Below, piece by piece: positions 23,152 through 34,900 of a stretch of DNA of 64,000 nucleotides. The DNA is taken from NCBI GenBank assembly GCA_918026815.1, contig CAKJVC010000210.1:62001-126000 (forward strand), read 5' to 3'. Under the pieces are notes generated by a model. It was not told the origin of the DNA and did no database searches. It saw only the letters and a program-made list of their open reading frames with translations. The stretch comes from Chalara sp. BL73. Lineage: Eukaryota; Ascomycota; Leotiomycetes; Helotiales. Both the position numbers and the translations under genes were made by a program. Within the stretch, counting starts at the first letter, position 1. Each line of letters starts with the position of its first letter.

Positions 23152-24722
23152 ATGTCGCTCCCACCTTGGGTGAGTAAGAAGCCTTCCGGGAAGGAAAAAA
23201 AAAGATCAATCTGACAAAGTTTGGTTATAGAAATGGCCCATGTCATGGCGCATTCTTATCCTTCTTAATATCAGCTTCTACAACCTCATGGGGAATGTAT
23301 TTGCTGCGGGCGTTCCTCCTTTATTCGATCTTTTGATTCAGGACTTCCGCTGCTCGATCGAGGAAGCTTCGCGTCTAACATCATACTCATTATTAATGCT
23401 AGGTTTGGCTGTAAGTATTGTCCAAGTAAGACTTAAGGGAGCAGCCTAACTAATCGTTCTGAAACTTCCAGAACCTTTGGACTTTGCCATGTGTCGAATA
23501 CGTGGGTAAACGGTATACTATCCTAGGTTCTATGAGCATTTTCCTGGGAGCAAACATATGGTCCGCCTACGCAAACTCATACAATTCTTTACTCGCCAGC
23601 CGCTTCGTCGGAGGTGCATCTGGGGGCATGGTCGAGGCCCTAGGACCTTTCATTGTCTCAGATTGTTTCCCAGAACATCAATTAGCGAGAGCCATGGTGG
23701 TATATGTTGGGGCTTTGGCGGCTGGATCTGCCATTGGACCAATAATCTCAGGCTCAATTGCCTCTGGCCTGAACAGTTGGCGGTGGTTTTTTGGGATATC
23801 CTGTATAGCTATTGGGATCAACCTCATCACATGCATATTGATGTTACCAGAGACAACATACACTGAGGACGTCAGTATCGATCAGCTCCCGCTGGATACT
23901 GATGAGTCCAAGAATTCCCAATCATGTATTGAGCAGGCCACTGGTCCACGGTCTGAAAGCCCTGCCTCGGAGGAATATTCTCTCCGCAAATTATGGATTG
24001 AGAAATCATTCTCCCGAAATTTGGCTTGTGCACAACCTAAGAGCAACCCCGTGAAAATATTTTTGGAGCCCATACCGCTGATTCTCAACCCTAAAGTCTT
24101 CATCACAACTCTGGTCTTTGGAATCACCATTGGGTGGACAGTTTTGACATCGGTCGTGATCTCTAATGTATTTGCGATGCCGCCTCTGCTTTGGAAGCCA
24201 TGGCAACTAGGACTCCTTAATTTTGGCCCATTGATTGGAATACTTCTTGGTCTGCCTTTAGGGGGTATTCTCGCTGACATGCTGTCCAAGCACGCGGCTT
24301 CGAAAGCAAATGGCGAACATCAACCGAGGTCGCGGCTGCCTGCTATCATTCTTGGAGCTGTGATCAGTCCAATAGGATGTCTATTGATTGGTTTCTCTTT
24401 ACAAAACAATTATCACTGGATTGCGATAGCGGTGGGCTATGGTATGTTAACGTTTGGTCTAACCGCATCCGCAAACGTTCTTTTGACGTATTGTGTGGAT
24501 TGCTTGAGGAGCCGGTCTGGTCATGTTGGTGTTTTGATTAACGTGGTCAAGAACGCTATTGGCTTCGGTGTTTCTTTTGCATCAATGGAATGGTTCTTCA
24601 AAGTTGGACCTCGCAATCAATTTGGAACAATGACCGGAGTGCTATGGGGAGCTTATTTGACTATCATTCCTTTGTATTTCTTTAACCGCCCCACCAGAAA
24701 AATGTTAGGGGGCGCTGTCTAA
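23152..24722 (+). CDS. Major facilitator superfamily transporter (DHA1-like)
   Basis: Plasma-membrane proton-coupled carrier, substrate unknown. Exons 23152-23169, 23231-23410 and 23472-24722 give 482 residues. The first exon encodes only MSLPPW. Twelve hydrophobic segments are visible, with the A-motif region reduced to CVEYVGKRYTILG, then SRFVGGASGGMVEALGPFIV and LAAGSAIGPIISG (motif C-like antiporter signature). A charged central loop lies around residues 200-260. The C-terminal half has LPLGGILADMLSKH. It is divergently paired with the carotenoid oxygenase, and its stop faces the first island regulator. This placement suggests it imports the pathway substrate or exports an intermediate (inference). 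Confidence 0.9.
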
Positions 24723-25276
24723 GTGACTTAGAATAGACGGTTCTCGAGTCTTGTATAATATTTCTTCCGTTATATTAAGTGGGTACATTACAATACACGC
24801 ATATATCGGAAATTTGATCAATGCTCACAAAAAAGCTAATCCCAACCCCGTCGCGCTCTGGCTAGGATATCTGCCTTATGTCTAAAGATCATTACTGACG
24901 ATCATACAATAAGGTATGGCACTCCTTAAACCGACCACCTAAGGATATTGTTTGATTTTTACTGTGTGCGCACTAGCTGCGCGGGATGTTTTGAAATAAC
25001 AGCAAGTAAATAACGACCGCGCTTAGTATATTTGAGAATGTTTAAGAACATGTAATCCGTAGTTGCGAACATGAACTTTCTAAAGGGTATGAGAAACATC
25101 ATTGCTATGCTTGTAGTAGCAGCAGTAATAAGAAGCATAGGATGTGAAGTGGTGATCTCTAAAAGCCGTAGCTCATTAGGTGACTTTCTACAGCTGCACC
25201 GTAGTAACTACTTAAGTGGGAGTTTACACGTCCTTTCCAGGATGTTCGCAGCAGAATTAACGATATCGAAGCCCGG
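24723..25276. other. Convergent spacer
   Basis: Region between the MFS stop and the regulator stop, both 3' ends inside. No gene is recognised. Confidence 0.55.
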
Positions 25277-27881
25277 TTAGATCTGATGACTCGTAGGCTT
25301 CTGAGATGGGTAATTCTCGAAATCGATTGGGCCCGTCATACGATCTAAAAATTCGAGATCTCCATCAAGAATAAATTCACCCATATCCATACCTGTCCCG
25401 AATGGAGAAAACATGGTATGGACAGAGTTTACCGAAAATCCATTATTCTGGCTATGATCTCCATCATTAAGGCCATGGCTAGAACTGATCCCTACAATCG
25501 CACCCGGTGTTGGGTATCCGAATTTATGAGTAGGAGAGACTAGGTACTGTTAAAGAGTCCTGCAGCACAATGATGTGACTGGAACATTAACTCACCAAGA
25601 AAGTCTACCAAAGCAGAAAGCTTTTGCAAATATTTAGCGCAGCCATTTGTTGTGGGATTATCAACATCAAGACATGAAAGCGTTCGGATGGCAGTGTCGA
25701 TACCATCTCTCATGATATTTGCAGGTGGCGTTGAAAAGCCTGAGAATGTGGTGAACAGCTTTTGTACAATGACATAACTCGCACATAGAACTAAAGCGCT
25801 GTTGAAGGCTGCTCAGGTTAGAGACTATCGAAAGTCCAAGGGATTGAAGCTTACTATAGTAAAGAGTAAACCACCACGCTCCAAGCATTCCTTGCTTCTG
25901 CTTTCCGGAAGAGACGATGTCTGAAACAATAAAAACTGTCTCGAGAGAAGATTCAACAGCGCATCGTATATTGTTTGGAGCAAACTGAGTGAGTAGAGGC
26001 TCACTATTCCCTCCTTCATTCTTGCCGACAAGATCAAGGAGCTTGGTTAATATGGAGCGGTGAAGAAGAATTCGAAGGTTGTGATATCTGAGTGTGAGTA
26101 TTACGCGAAATTTCTCATTAGGATCAGAATTATCTGGAGGTAAGGTCTGAGACGCTCGAAGCGACAGGTGGATGGGAAGTTCACGCCGCCAATCATTAAG
26201 CTGCTCCTCTAATTTGAAGATACCAGACACAGCATCCACAGGTGGCAAGGTCTCATCGCAGCCTATATTACCAGCATATAGTAGTTTAATAACGTCCCAC
26301 ATTATTTTATAGAGAACACTGCGAATATTAGATTTGATGAAGTTGGCAGGAGATTAACTTACATGGTTTGTACAAAGAATATAGTGCTTGTATGCATAAC
26401 AGTTCCTTCTATATCAATCTGGGGCTGCATAGGCGTAGGAAGCGGAAGCCTCACGTATTCATCCGGTATTGTAGCGGGACGGCCAAATGTCATACTGAGA
26501 GTTCTGCCGTTGGATGATTAGAATCCGGGTCTCTTTTTTTATGGTGAAGATTACCTGTCCAGCACCACGCATCCATACCATGTTCTTTTCCTAATTTCTT
26601 GATCTAGCAAAGAAAACTTTTTCAGAGTAGCCCCGGAATGTAATCCCAACTGAAACGCCGTTTTAACCGCAAGGCCATGTATAGACCATGCTTGCACCGA
26701 CTTTTGAGTTCCTTGAAGGTATTGTCCAGTTACAAGTAGAAATTGAACTTGGATAATCATACTTAGTATCGGTCTATACAAATACGGGATCGCTAACCTG
26801 CTTCTAGACTTGAATTCTGGAGAAACTGTGCTTGGCAAAGACCCAGAGCTCTCTGGTAGTAGACGTCGGATTCTTGTACTCTAGTTATGGCATTTATATT
26901 TTCCTGGAGGTAAGTACTAGTGGAAAGGGCAAGAATCATGTTAAATAAGCCAAGCCAGGTTCTTCGCACTTTAGTGAAATTGCTTTGACGCATCTCGTCA
27001 TAGGTGTCCCAGAACAGTTTTTCGTCAAGGTACGGAAACAACTGCCCTGTAGTTCCAAAGTAATGGCGTACAAGGTCCCTGGTCACCTCTTCAGAAGGGA
27101 CGGCATATATGTTAACGGCTCCTGCGGTATATTGAGTCGCTTGAGCGTTGGGAGAGGCTGGCCTTGACATCGATAACACCCCATGAGCAGCCTCCGATAA
27201 AAGATTGCTGTTATCCGACCCAGTGTTGCCGTTGCGGAGCTTTGTGACAACTTGTGATAACTGGCGAGTGAAAGCGATATTCGATGAAGGTCCTAAATCT
27301 TGTGAGAAGATAGGGTGAGTATAGGAGCGCGCACATACCAAAGAAGCCAATATCTTCTTCTTGGCTGAATATCATAGCGCCCATACCGTCAGTTGTGCTC
27401 TCCAGGACCTCATTATCCTGGAGATTGCCGCTATCGACCTGGACGCCATCAGTGAAACTAGTCAAAGGACTGCCCTCCAAGGCAGTGCCAGTGCTGCTTG
27501 TTGCATCGTCGAATCTTATGTGTCTATTCGAGCGAAAATTCTTCATATGGGAGATCTCTTGTTCAACAAGTTTTAGGCGGTCTTCGATTCCAGCTAAATA
27601 CTCCTTACCCACGATGACATTCGTCATAGAAGCAGTCTGCGTGTAGATGCATTCATATCCGAGTTCGATACAGCCCGAACACTTTGGGCGAATTCCATCG
27701 CACTAAGCTACTCATCAGCCTCATCATTGAGGAATCTCTTTGTCTCTTTCTGGTCATGGAGTCTTTAACGTTGTGTTGGGAAACATCTTACACGTGACTT
27801 TCGTGTTCGGCATGGGCCACAAGCGATACCAACGCGTCGTCGCTTGCTGACGGGGCCAGGATTTCCTGAACTGGTGTCCAT
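25277..27881 (-). CDS. Zn2Cys6 transcription factor with fungal-specific TF domain (island regulator 1)
   Basis: Likely pathway regulator. Eight exons keep one frame for 742 residues: 27881-27792, 27702-27339, 27298-26798, 26747-26555, 26503-26363, 26318-25855, 25808-25596, 25539-25277. Splicing of intron 1 completes the zinc cluster after a basic run KRRR: Cys21, Cys24, Cys31, Cys38, Cys41, Cys48 (CX2CX6CX6CX2CX6C). A linker and short coiled region follow (YLAGIEDRLKLVEQEISHM). The fungal TF domain (PF04082 type) includes LVRHYFGTTGQLFPYLDE, AFQLGLHSGATL, IRKRTWYGCVVLDR and SMTFGRPATIPDEY, then RYHNLRILLHRSIL. The acidic C-terminus (MDMGEFILDGDLEFLD) looks like an activation region. The promoter carries a perfect island motif 139 bases upstream, suggesting autoregulation. 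The start at 27881 was chosen as the first in-frame ATG before the zinc cluster. Confidence 0.9.
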
Positions 27882-28473
27882 CGCTTGTCAATTGTTTTGC
27901 GATTTCGGGTCATACGATAATTGGGGTGTAATAGGACTGTGGGTATGTGAGAGGTGCAAAATGATCACGGAAAATAAAACAAGGGGCAGGACGGAAGTTC
28001 ATTTACCGAAGATCCCGTCCCGCTCTATCCCCGCCATGGTTCAGAGTCATTTCGCATTTTGACCATGGCTAGAGCTTAGAGCTTTCGCAAAGTTACCTCT
28101 AATTCTAAACGCTATCGACATAAACCGTGTTGATTGGCCAGTGGCTAGATGGTCTTTCTTAGCACTAAAATATATTATTGCGTTTGCTAAGCCATCGCTG
28201 ATCATCAAATTTTACCCTCCCCAGATAGATTTATGTTCAAAGATTGTAGGGAGTCGATATCTAGGACTGTGGGAAAGACATGAATTGTAGGCTCCATAAT
28301 GGAAGTGAAAACTATGAGTATGCATTCTATGGCAATTGACAGAAACATCCCTGCAAAGATCCAGGGACTTGTTTATGCGCTCTGGTAACTGCCTACTTTT
28401 TGGACACTAACATGAAATAACGTCAAATATATTAGCAATCGAAATCCCCCCATCTAGGAAAATCTTTCTAACT
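27882..28473. other. Regulator promoter and dehydrogenase 3' region
   Basis: 592 bases between the regulator start and the aldehyde dehydrogenase stop. The proximal part is promoter (motif copy 2). The distal part is AT-rich 3' flank of the dehydrogenase gene. Confidence 0.55.
28020..28033 (-). promoter_or_regulatory. Island motif copy 2 (CGGGGAWNGARCGG)
   Basis: On the minus strand it reads CGGGGATAGAGCGG, 139 bases upstream of the start of island regulator 1. It matches copy 1 at every position but the A/G position, and the match extends one or two bases further (GGA). Confidence 0.6.
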
Positions 28474-29997
28474 TCATTCATTAATCATGATTGTTTTCGT
28501 GTGCACGAACTCCTTCAAGCCCCAGGTACCACCAAAACGTCCCCATCCACTATCCCCATGACCACCGTGCGGTAAAGTTGCCTCGTCATGAACTGTGGCA
28601 CCATTGATATGTACAGCCCCAACATGAAGCGTTTTTGACAAATGCATGGCTTCAAGGTGTCTTTGAGAAAAGATGGCAACCGACAGCCCAAATGGGCACT
28701 CGTTGATGATACGAACCGCGTCGGCGTTAGACGAAACTGGCAAAATACCGAGGAGAGGACCAAAAGACTCTTGACGAAAGAAGTCCATGCTCGGGCTGAG
28801 ATTTTCAATAATCGTAGCTGGAATAAACTCGAGCTCGCTTGTTTTAGATACTCCGCTATGGTTCGATGTGATTGTGGCACCTTTGCCCTTTGCATCGTCT
28901 ATCAACCCTCTAATTCTTGCATCACTTTTTGAAGTTATGACTGGGGTAACAGAATTTGCGACTGGGCAGATATTTAGACATTCAAAGAGCCTTACTCGGA
29001 AGTCACTCAGCACAGAGTCGTCCACCAATACGATATCTGTGGACATGCATATTTGGCCGTTCTGTTATACATTAGCTACGAAGAGTGCGATTGCAAAACG
29101 TACATTGAGAAATGCCCCTTCAATGACGAGTTTGGCAGCCTGGCCCAAATCCGCATCTTTAGTAACTAGGGCGAAGTTTTTCCCACCTAGTTCTAGCAAT
29201 ACTGGTTTCAATGATAACGCAGCCTGACTCGCAATAATCCTCCCTATAGGCGTGCTGCCTGTGAAGTTGCATTTCCTCACTTCTCGCCGTTCTATCAGCG
29301 CTTGAAATACTCCAGATCCATCATTTTCATTATGTATGAGGAAGTTCAGGACGCCTGGTGGAAAACCTGCATCTTGAAACAGCCGAGCGATAAAATAATG
29401 CGTCCTTGGAGAAAGCTCTGAGCCTTTTAGAATTGCTGTATTCCCGGCAGCAATTGAAGCAACCACTGCCCGAAAGCCAAGGATCAACGGCGAATTCCAA
29501 GGTGCGATGCCGAGAATGACTCCAAGCGGTTCAGTATAAATAAGTGCCTCGGTTGATGTAGAGTTGGTCTTTGGGATCACCCCGTCAAGAGATGTCGAGG
29601 TTAATAAGGCCGCGGCTTCATCTATGAGTTCAAGCGTCGATGTGACGCTGATTTCTGACCATAATGGGGTGCCGTTGATTTCTCTCTGTATTAATGAACG
29701 GACCTCTTCACTTCTTTCTAATAGAAGGCATCGAAGCTTTAAAAACAAACGTCGCCGTTCTATGTAACTTGAATATCTCCATATATCGAAAGCCCGTGAA
29801 CAAGAATCCACCGCTTTGTGGCAATTCGCAATACTAGCGGAGCTAACCAGGAAATTATATCCGGGTTTTGCAAAATTATTCGCTGGAAAAGAGCACTCCG
29901 GTGTAAATACATCACAGCCATCGATAATTAAGGGTACTTCATTGGTGCCGCCGTTGGATGTCATTCTCAAAGGCATATAAAAAGTAGTGGGACGCAA
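28474..29997 (-). CDS. NAD(P)-dependent aldehyde dehydrogenase (salicylaldehyde/benzaldehyde-type)
   Basis: Oxidises an aldehyde to its acid. Exons 29997-29104 and 29061-28474, with a 42-base intron (gtacgt...aacag), give 493 residues, the usual family length. Catalytic features: LELGGKN with general base Glu269, NGQICMS with nucleophile Cys303, cofactor-site segments GIAPWNSPLILGFRAVVASI and AAGNTAILKGSE, and FRQESFGPLLGILPV. Closest resemblance is to salicylaldehyde/vanillin-type enzymes of aromatic degradation (family impression, not a search). The start at 29997 is the first ATG; MPLRMTSN or MTSN starts are possible. It is divergent from the FAH-family gene, sharing a 293-base promoter with an island motif. 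In this setting the substrate is probably a hydroxybenzaldehyde. Confidence 0.92.
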
Positions 29998-30166
29998 AAC
30001 ACATTATCCTTAGTGTATGCAGAAAAAAGAAACTTTATAGAATTTCAATTCGAGCTGATTATGGGAGCATCGGAAGCACCTATTCCATTAAGGGTACCGC
30101 TTTTTTTATTGGGTAATTTTGTAAGGTGGTATACGTAATACACTTAAAGCATTCTATACCAAATAC

Positions 30167-30180
30167 CGGGGAACGAGCGG
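30167..30180 (+). promoter_or_regulatory. Island motif copy 3 (CGGGGAWNGARCGG)
   Basis: CGGGGAACGAGCGG, preceded by AC as in copy 4. It lies 111 bases before the FAH-family ATG and 170 bases before the dehydrogenase ATG, in the only sequence shared by both promoters. Confidence 0.6.
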
Positions 30181-30290
30181 ACCCCACCGGCATCCAACTC
30201 CCTTCCGTGTACTGCGGCTTCCAAGACAAAACCCAGGCGCACCTTCAAAAGTTATGGTAGGTAAGTTTGATGTAGAGAAGACTTACGACG

Positions 30291-31333
30291 ATGACTGTTT
30301 GGAAACGTCTGATTCGATTTGTGGCCACAGATGGGCGAATACTCTACGGGGAGCCGCTCTTGCCATCAGAGGACTTCGACCTGGGAGTAACAACATCTGA
30401 AATAGGACTACAGGCTAAGGTTATTAGCGGCAGCGACTTGTATGATACAACTGGGAAGACGAAAGTAACGGATGAAGTTGCTACGGTGAAGAAGCTTCTA
30501 GGACCGTTAGCTCAATCAGATGTGCCTATAGTACGTTGCGTAGGGTTAAACTATGCGAAGCACAGTAAGTAGTCAATGGAGTGGGAAATCCAACCAGCGC
30601 TAAATACAAATAGTCAAAGAAGCTGGACGGACTCCTCCTCCCTTCCCGTTCATCTTTTTCAAGCCTAACACTACTATTGCCGACCACGGCGCTGACGTCA
30701 TTGTACCAAAAATTGCACAGGATGAGCAAGCAGACTATGAAGGCGAGTTGGTACGGTTACATAATATTGCATATCATTCGTGGCCAGCCCAACTGACAGC
30801 TTCAGTGTCTGATAATTGGACGCGACGCCAAGGACGTCTCCGAAGCGGAAGCCTTGAGTTATGTTGCAGCCTATACAGCTGGAAATGATATTTCGTCGAG
30901 AAAACTTCAGCGAGACCCTGAGTTTGCGGGTCGGATACCCCAGTGGGGATTTTCGAAGGGATTCGACACGTTCGCACCTTTAGGTCCAGTTCTAGTGAGC
31001 AGCGCATTGATCCCGGATCCGTCTAAACTGCAATTGAAGACCATGATTAATGGCGACGTGCGCCAGGAAGAAGGAGTGTCTGATTTGCTCTTTAACTGCG
31101 CTTACTTGGTATCCTATTTGTCATCTGGCACCACTCTCCAAAAGGGTAGTGTAATTATGACAGGAACTCCAGGCGGTAAGGGTGTCTATTTATCGCATCT
31201 ACGTCTCACTAACTGACCATTTGCAGGAGTGGGAGCGGGTATGAAGCCAGCTCAATATTTAAAGCCGGGCGATGTGATGGAGGTTGCAATATCTAGTATT
31301 GGCACGTTAAAGAATCATGTGGCATTTGCATGA
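30291..31333 (+). CDS. Fumarylacetoacetate hydrolase family enzyme (probable fumarylpyruvate/maleylpyruvate hydrolase)
   Basis: Cleaves a 1,3-diketo acid to pyruvate plus a dicarboxylate. Exons 30291-30564, 30614-30750, 30806-31175 and 31227-31333 join in frame to 295 residues. Metal ligands of the FAH fold are visible: Glu134 and Glu136 in ADYEGEL, Asp165 in YTAGNDISSR. Other family marks are RCVGLNYAKHIKEAG, PPFPFIFFKPN, GRDAKDVSEAEAL, FDTFAPLGPVLV and GSVIMTGTPGGVGAGMKP. Being next to a gentisate-dioxygenase-type gene and sharing promoter elements with it, the natural reading is hydrolysis of the gentisate ring-opening product. No maleylpyruvate isomerase gene is visible in the window, so it may act on maleylpyruvate directly or rely on an isomerase elsewhere. 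Confidence 0.92.
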
Positions 31334-31654
31334 TATATTAACGATAAATAATCTTCGTTATTAATAGATATGTCAATATATAACTAAAAATTCTTTGCAT
31401 CTAATACGAAATATTTATTGAGCACGTGTGATGTTTGCTATATATCATTGTGTTTTTAAGAACAATTGTCCTTGAATAAAGAGAGTGCGAAGAATTGACA
31501 AGCATGAAAATTATAAGTTTTAACTTTTAGTTGAGAATCAAACCTTATTGTCTTCAAAGTCATGGTCAAATAGAAGCCATGATCCAACCAAATATTGCGG
31601 ATAATAATATCTATTCCTGTTATCTACAATGGCGACATCTATTGCAGCACCTGA
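31334..31654. other. Convergent spacer
   Basis: 321 AT-rich bases between the FAH-family stop and the dioxygenase stop; both 3' ends. No gene. Confidence 0.55.
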
Positions 31655-32762
31655 TCAAGAAACCAAAGACTCCACATCCATAGTTTCGTTTCGATAAAAC
31701 CCTAAAGCCTTAAGCATAGGCGTATCATCAAAACGATACAAGTATGATGTCTCCCGAACACTCGCAAAATGTTGATATTTATGCCAAGCAGGTATACAAA
31801 AAGTATCACCTTTCTCCCACTCAATCATTTTCTCGCCTACAATAGTTTTCCCAGAACCCTCAACCACATGGTAGACAGATGAAGCTGTTTCTAGGGTCGG
31901 AGTTGAGCTTCTTCCGAGTGCAAGCTTCTCAGCACGACCACCTAGGGTCTTGCTCACTAACAATCCATGTCAGAAGCAGGGCATATGCATAACAATTCAT
32001 ACTAACCTTCACTTCCGTCGATTTTGAGATAATGTTCTATCACATAGTCCTCATTCTTAGCATCTAGCTTAGCTTTCATTTGAGCCCATGGGAAAACGAT
32101 TGGTGAGGATGATGAATCCACATTTTCAGCTGGGTATCGGGGGTCCTTGTAGTGTTCCACAAAATGCACCGGGAAGTGTACGAAATTGGGTAAATCAAGA
32201 CCATCAAGCCAAATCATCGGACCTGACCCATCCTTGCCATGATCGTGCCAATTCCACGTTGGTGTCAAAATGACATCCCCACGCTGCATCTTGATTCGAC
32301 GACCATGAACGGCTGTGAAACCGCCACTACCCTCGATAATGAAGCGCATGGCAAAGGCAGTATGCCTATGAGCCGGTGCTGTTTCATTTGGCATTACCAA
32401 CTGTAACCCAGCATACACTGTGTCGGTGGTATATGGTGCATCTAACAGATTCTTAGCGGGTTATGCCAAATTATATAAGTATGCATACCTCTTGCGGGGT
32501 TAATGAGCATGAGAACTCTTCGCTCAGCTTGTTTCTCGGACACGAGCTCGCCAGCGCGTAGCAAGTGAGGCCGTATATCGTCATATTTCCACAAATGTGG
32601 TATCGCCTTAGGGTTGGGAAGCGGTGGGTTTAGTCTAGACATCTGTGTCCAGAGAGGCTTGGTTTGAAGTTTATGCAAATCGGATAACATACTCTCGGTG
32701 TCATCATTCCGAGAGAGGGTAGATAGACTCTGTGCCGTTTGGACCTTAGTCATAGAAGACAT
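31655..32762 (-). CDS. Gentisate 1,2-dioxygenase-type bicupin ring-cleavage enzyme
   Basis: Fe(II) extradiol-type dioxygenase that opens gentisate (2,5-dihydroxybenzoate) to maleylpyruvate. Exons 32762-32489, 32441-32007 and 31956-31655 give 336 residues, the family length. The N-terminal cupin carries the metal triad: His116 and His118 in PAHRHTAFAMRFIIEG and His157 in LTPTWNWHDHG. Substrate-pocket segments WLDGLDLPNFVHF follow. The second cupin has VYHVVEGSGKTIVGEK and KGDTFCIPAWHKYQHF. Salicylate 1,2-dioxygenases are close relatives, so a broader substrate is possible. It is divergent from the FAD monooxygenase with a 391-base shared promoter holding island motif copy 4, which suggests joint induction. 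Confidence 0.92.
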
Positions 32763-33153
32763 TGTAAAATTTAGACCGCAGTAATTGGGATACTTTTCTG
32801 CTCATTAAAAGCTGCACACCGCTACTTGGACAGATATTAATAAATTTTTTCACATTGTTCTATATTATTTCCAAATTGCGACCCTCTATGTGTCACACCT
32901 GAGCATAAACTAGAGTAGTAGTCCCGACCCGATGATTACCCGACCGGGGAAGGAACGGCAGCGCCAGAGCCCCACAAAATAAGGTCCGGCAAGAGATCCA
33001 TCATGGTAGATATCCAGAAATCCGATCATTATGATGATTCCCGCTGAAATAAAGGTTCCTCGCATAATATGTTAATGTGCAAGTGAAAACACATGTATAC
33101 AGAGCGTATGTCCATTCAACAATCTAACATCACTTTGATATCAACGTCAAAAT
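32763..33153. promoter_or_regulatory. Divergent promoter of dioxygenase and monooxygenase genes
   Basis: 391 bases between divergent start codons. Island motif copy 4 lies almost exactly in the middle, 183 and 196 bases from the two ATGs, as expected for an operator serving both genes. Confidence 0.65.
32945..32958 (+). promoter_or_regulatory. Island motif copy 4 (CGGGGAWNGARCGG)
   Basis: CGGGGAAGGAACGG preceded by AC. Together with copy 3 it gives ACCGGGGAASGARCGG, 14 of 16 identical positions, an everted CCG-N9-CGG arrangement. Confidence 0.6.
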
Positions 33154-34795
33154 ATGCCGGCAGCCAATGTTTCAAATGGCAATGGCTTTGATCCGGAAAC
33201 ACTTAGCAAGGCTGCAATACCAAGCAATGGGATTGAAACCACTCGGAAGCTTGGATCAATTCCATCTGTCTCATACCCTTCGAACGCCCTCCGATTTTTA
33301 GAAAACCAGAGTCTTCGTCAGACGGGTCTAGAAGTCTGCAACCAATCAAAGATCAAACTGAATATTGTCATTGTTGGGGCTGGTCTGGGGGGGCTGGCGA
33401 CTTCGATTGCGTTGGCAAGGCGAGGGCATTCTGTGACTGTTTTAGAGCAGGCGGCCGAACTAGGAGAAGTACGTTGTGTGTTCCCCAGTCTGTATCTGTA
33501 GCCAATTTTCTTTAGGTCGGGGCAGGAATTCAGATTCCGTCAAACTCCAGTCGGCTTTTGAATCGATGGGGAGTATGTGCCCTGCTAAAGGACAAGGCAG
33601 TCGCACCTCAAGGAATGACTTTCCGGCGATGGGAGAATGGCTCAACGATCGGTTACACGAAGCTCATACCAGACTTTTCTGAGAATTTCGGAGCGCCATA
33701 TTATGTTGTACACAGAGCACATTTTCATGAGGCTTTACATCAAAGAGCCATACAGCTTGGTGTTGACATAAGAGTGGGCTGTAGAGTGATCGACTATGAC
33801 CTAGACATCCCATCAGTACAACTTTCAAGTGGAGCTCTATTATCAGCAGATCTAGTCGTAGCAGCAGATGGTGAGTCGACTAAATATATATGGCATCCAT
33901 ACTGATTAGATACAGGAGTTAAATCAACTGCTCGTCAGCGAATTCTTGGAGTTGAACGGCCCCCAAGAAGTTCAGGTTTTGCAGCATATCGGGCAACTGT
34001 TGATGCTGAAAGGATCAAAGAAGACCCTGATATCTCTTGGCTGCTAAGTAAGCCATCGCTCAATATCTGGATTGGAGAAAAACGACATGTTATGACATAT
34101 TGCATAGCGGCAGGAGAATCATTCAATATGGTCCTTTCCCATGTCGACGAATCTGATCCCGGTACTTGGAATAACGGTCACGCTGTGAATGAAATGAGAA
34201 AAGAGTTCGCTGGTTGGGACCCGCAGTAAGATCCTGACTTCAGTGATGCGCAATGATCTTACAAAGTTAATTGGTTTGCAGACTGACAAAGATTATTCAC
34301 ATGATTGAAAAGACTATAAAATGGCCACTAATGAATGGACAAAGCCTTCCAACTTGGATTTCTCCTTCAAGGAAAGTACTCATACTTGGCGACGCTGCTC
34401 ATGCCATGGTTCCATATATGTCTCAGGGTGCGGCTATGGCGGTGGAAGACGGGGCTGCTCTGGCCAAGGCTCTTGATCTTGTATCTAACCGCAATGAAAT
34501 ACCTTTTGCTTTGGGGGTATTTGAAAAAGAGCGAATGGCTCGCACAACTCAGATGCAAGAGGCTAGTCTAACAAACGGCCTGTTGTGGCACTTTGCAGAT
34601 GGGCCTGAACAGCAGGCACGAGACATTGCTATGCAAGCGGAGGTAGAAGGCAAGCACTTTTTGACCAGTGCAAATCAATGGAGCGATCCTGTGACACAGT
34701 GGTGGGCATATGGTTATGACGCAGAAAAAGCTATGCAGAAGGCTTGGGAGGTGGAAGTCTCAAGATTGATTAGAGAAATATCGATTCCTAAGTAG
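33154..34795 (+). CDS. FAD-dependent aromatic monooxygenase (salicylate / 3-hydroxybenzoate hydroxylase type)
   Basis: Flavoprotein hydroxylase using NAD(P)H and O2. Exons 33154-33468, 33516-33870, 33916-34225 and 34282-34795 give 497 residues. It has the three group A flavin signatures: IVIVGAGLGGLATSIALARR (GxGxxG at residues 75-80), the DG motif LVVAADGVKSTARQ, and the GD motif KVLILGDAAHAMVPYMSQGA. The 70 residues before the Rossmann strand are unusually long for the family and low in predicted order; an internal ATG is not available before the motif, so the extension appears real. Because the neighbour is a gentisate-type dioxygenase, the product is probably gentisate (from salicylate by 5- or from 3-hydroxybenzoate by 6-hydroxylation) rather than catechol; this is inference from context. 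Confidence 0.92.
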
Positions 34796-34900
34796 CGTTA
34801 AACAAGCAAACAATATTCCTATCTGGGTTCCAGTCTGCAGAATGGTCTATATATTATGTGGGTGAAAGGCTCTTATTCTTAAATGCTTGTACCATGATGC

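Noticed and set aside
20375..24722. A carotenoid or retinal biosynthesis cluster around the carotenoid oxygenase
   Set aside because: No phytoene synthase/cyclase, desaturase or opsin is present; neighbours are aromatic-degradation genes.
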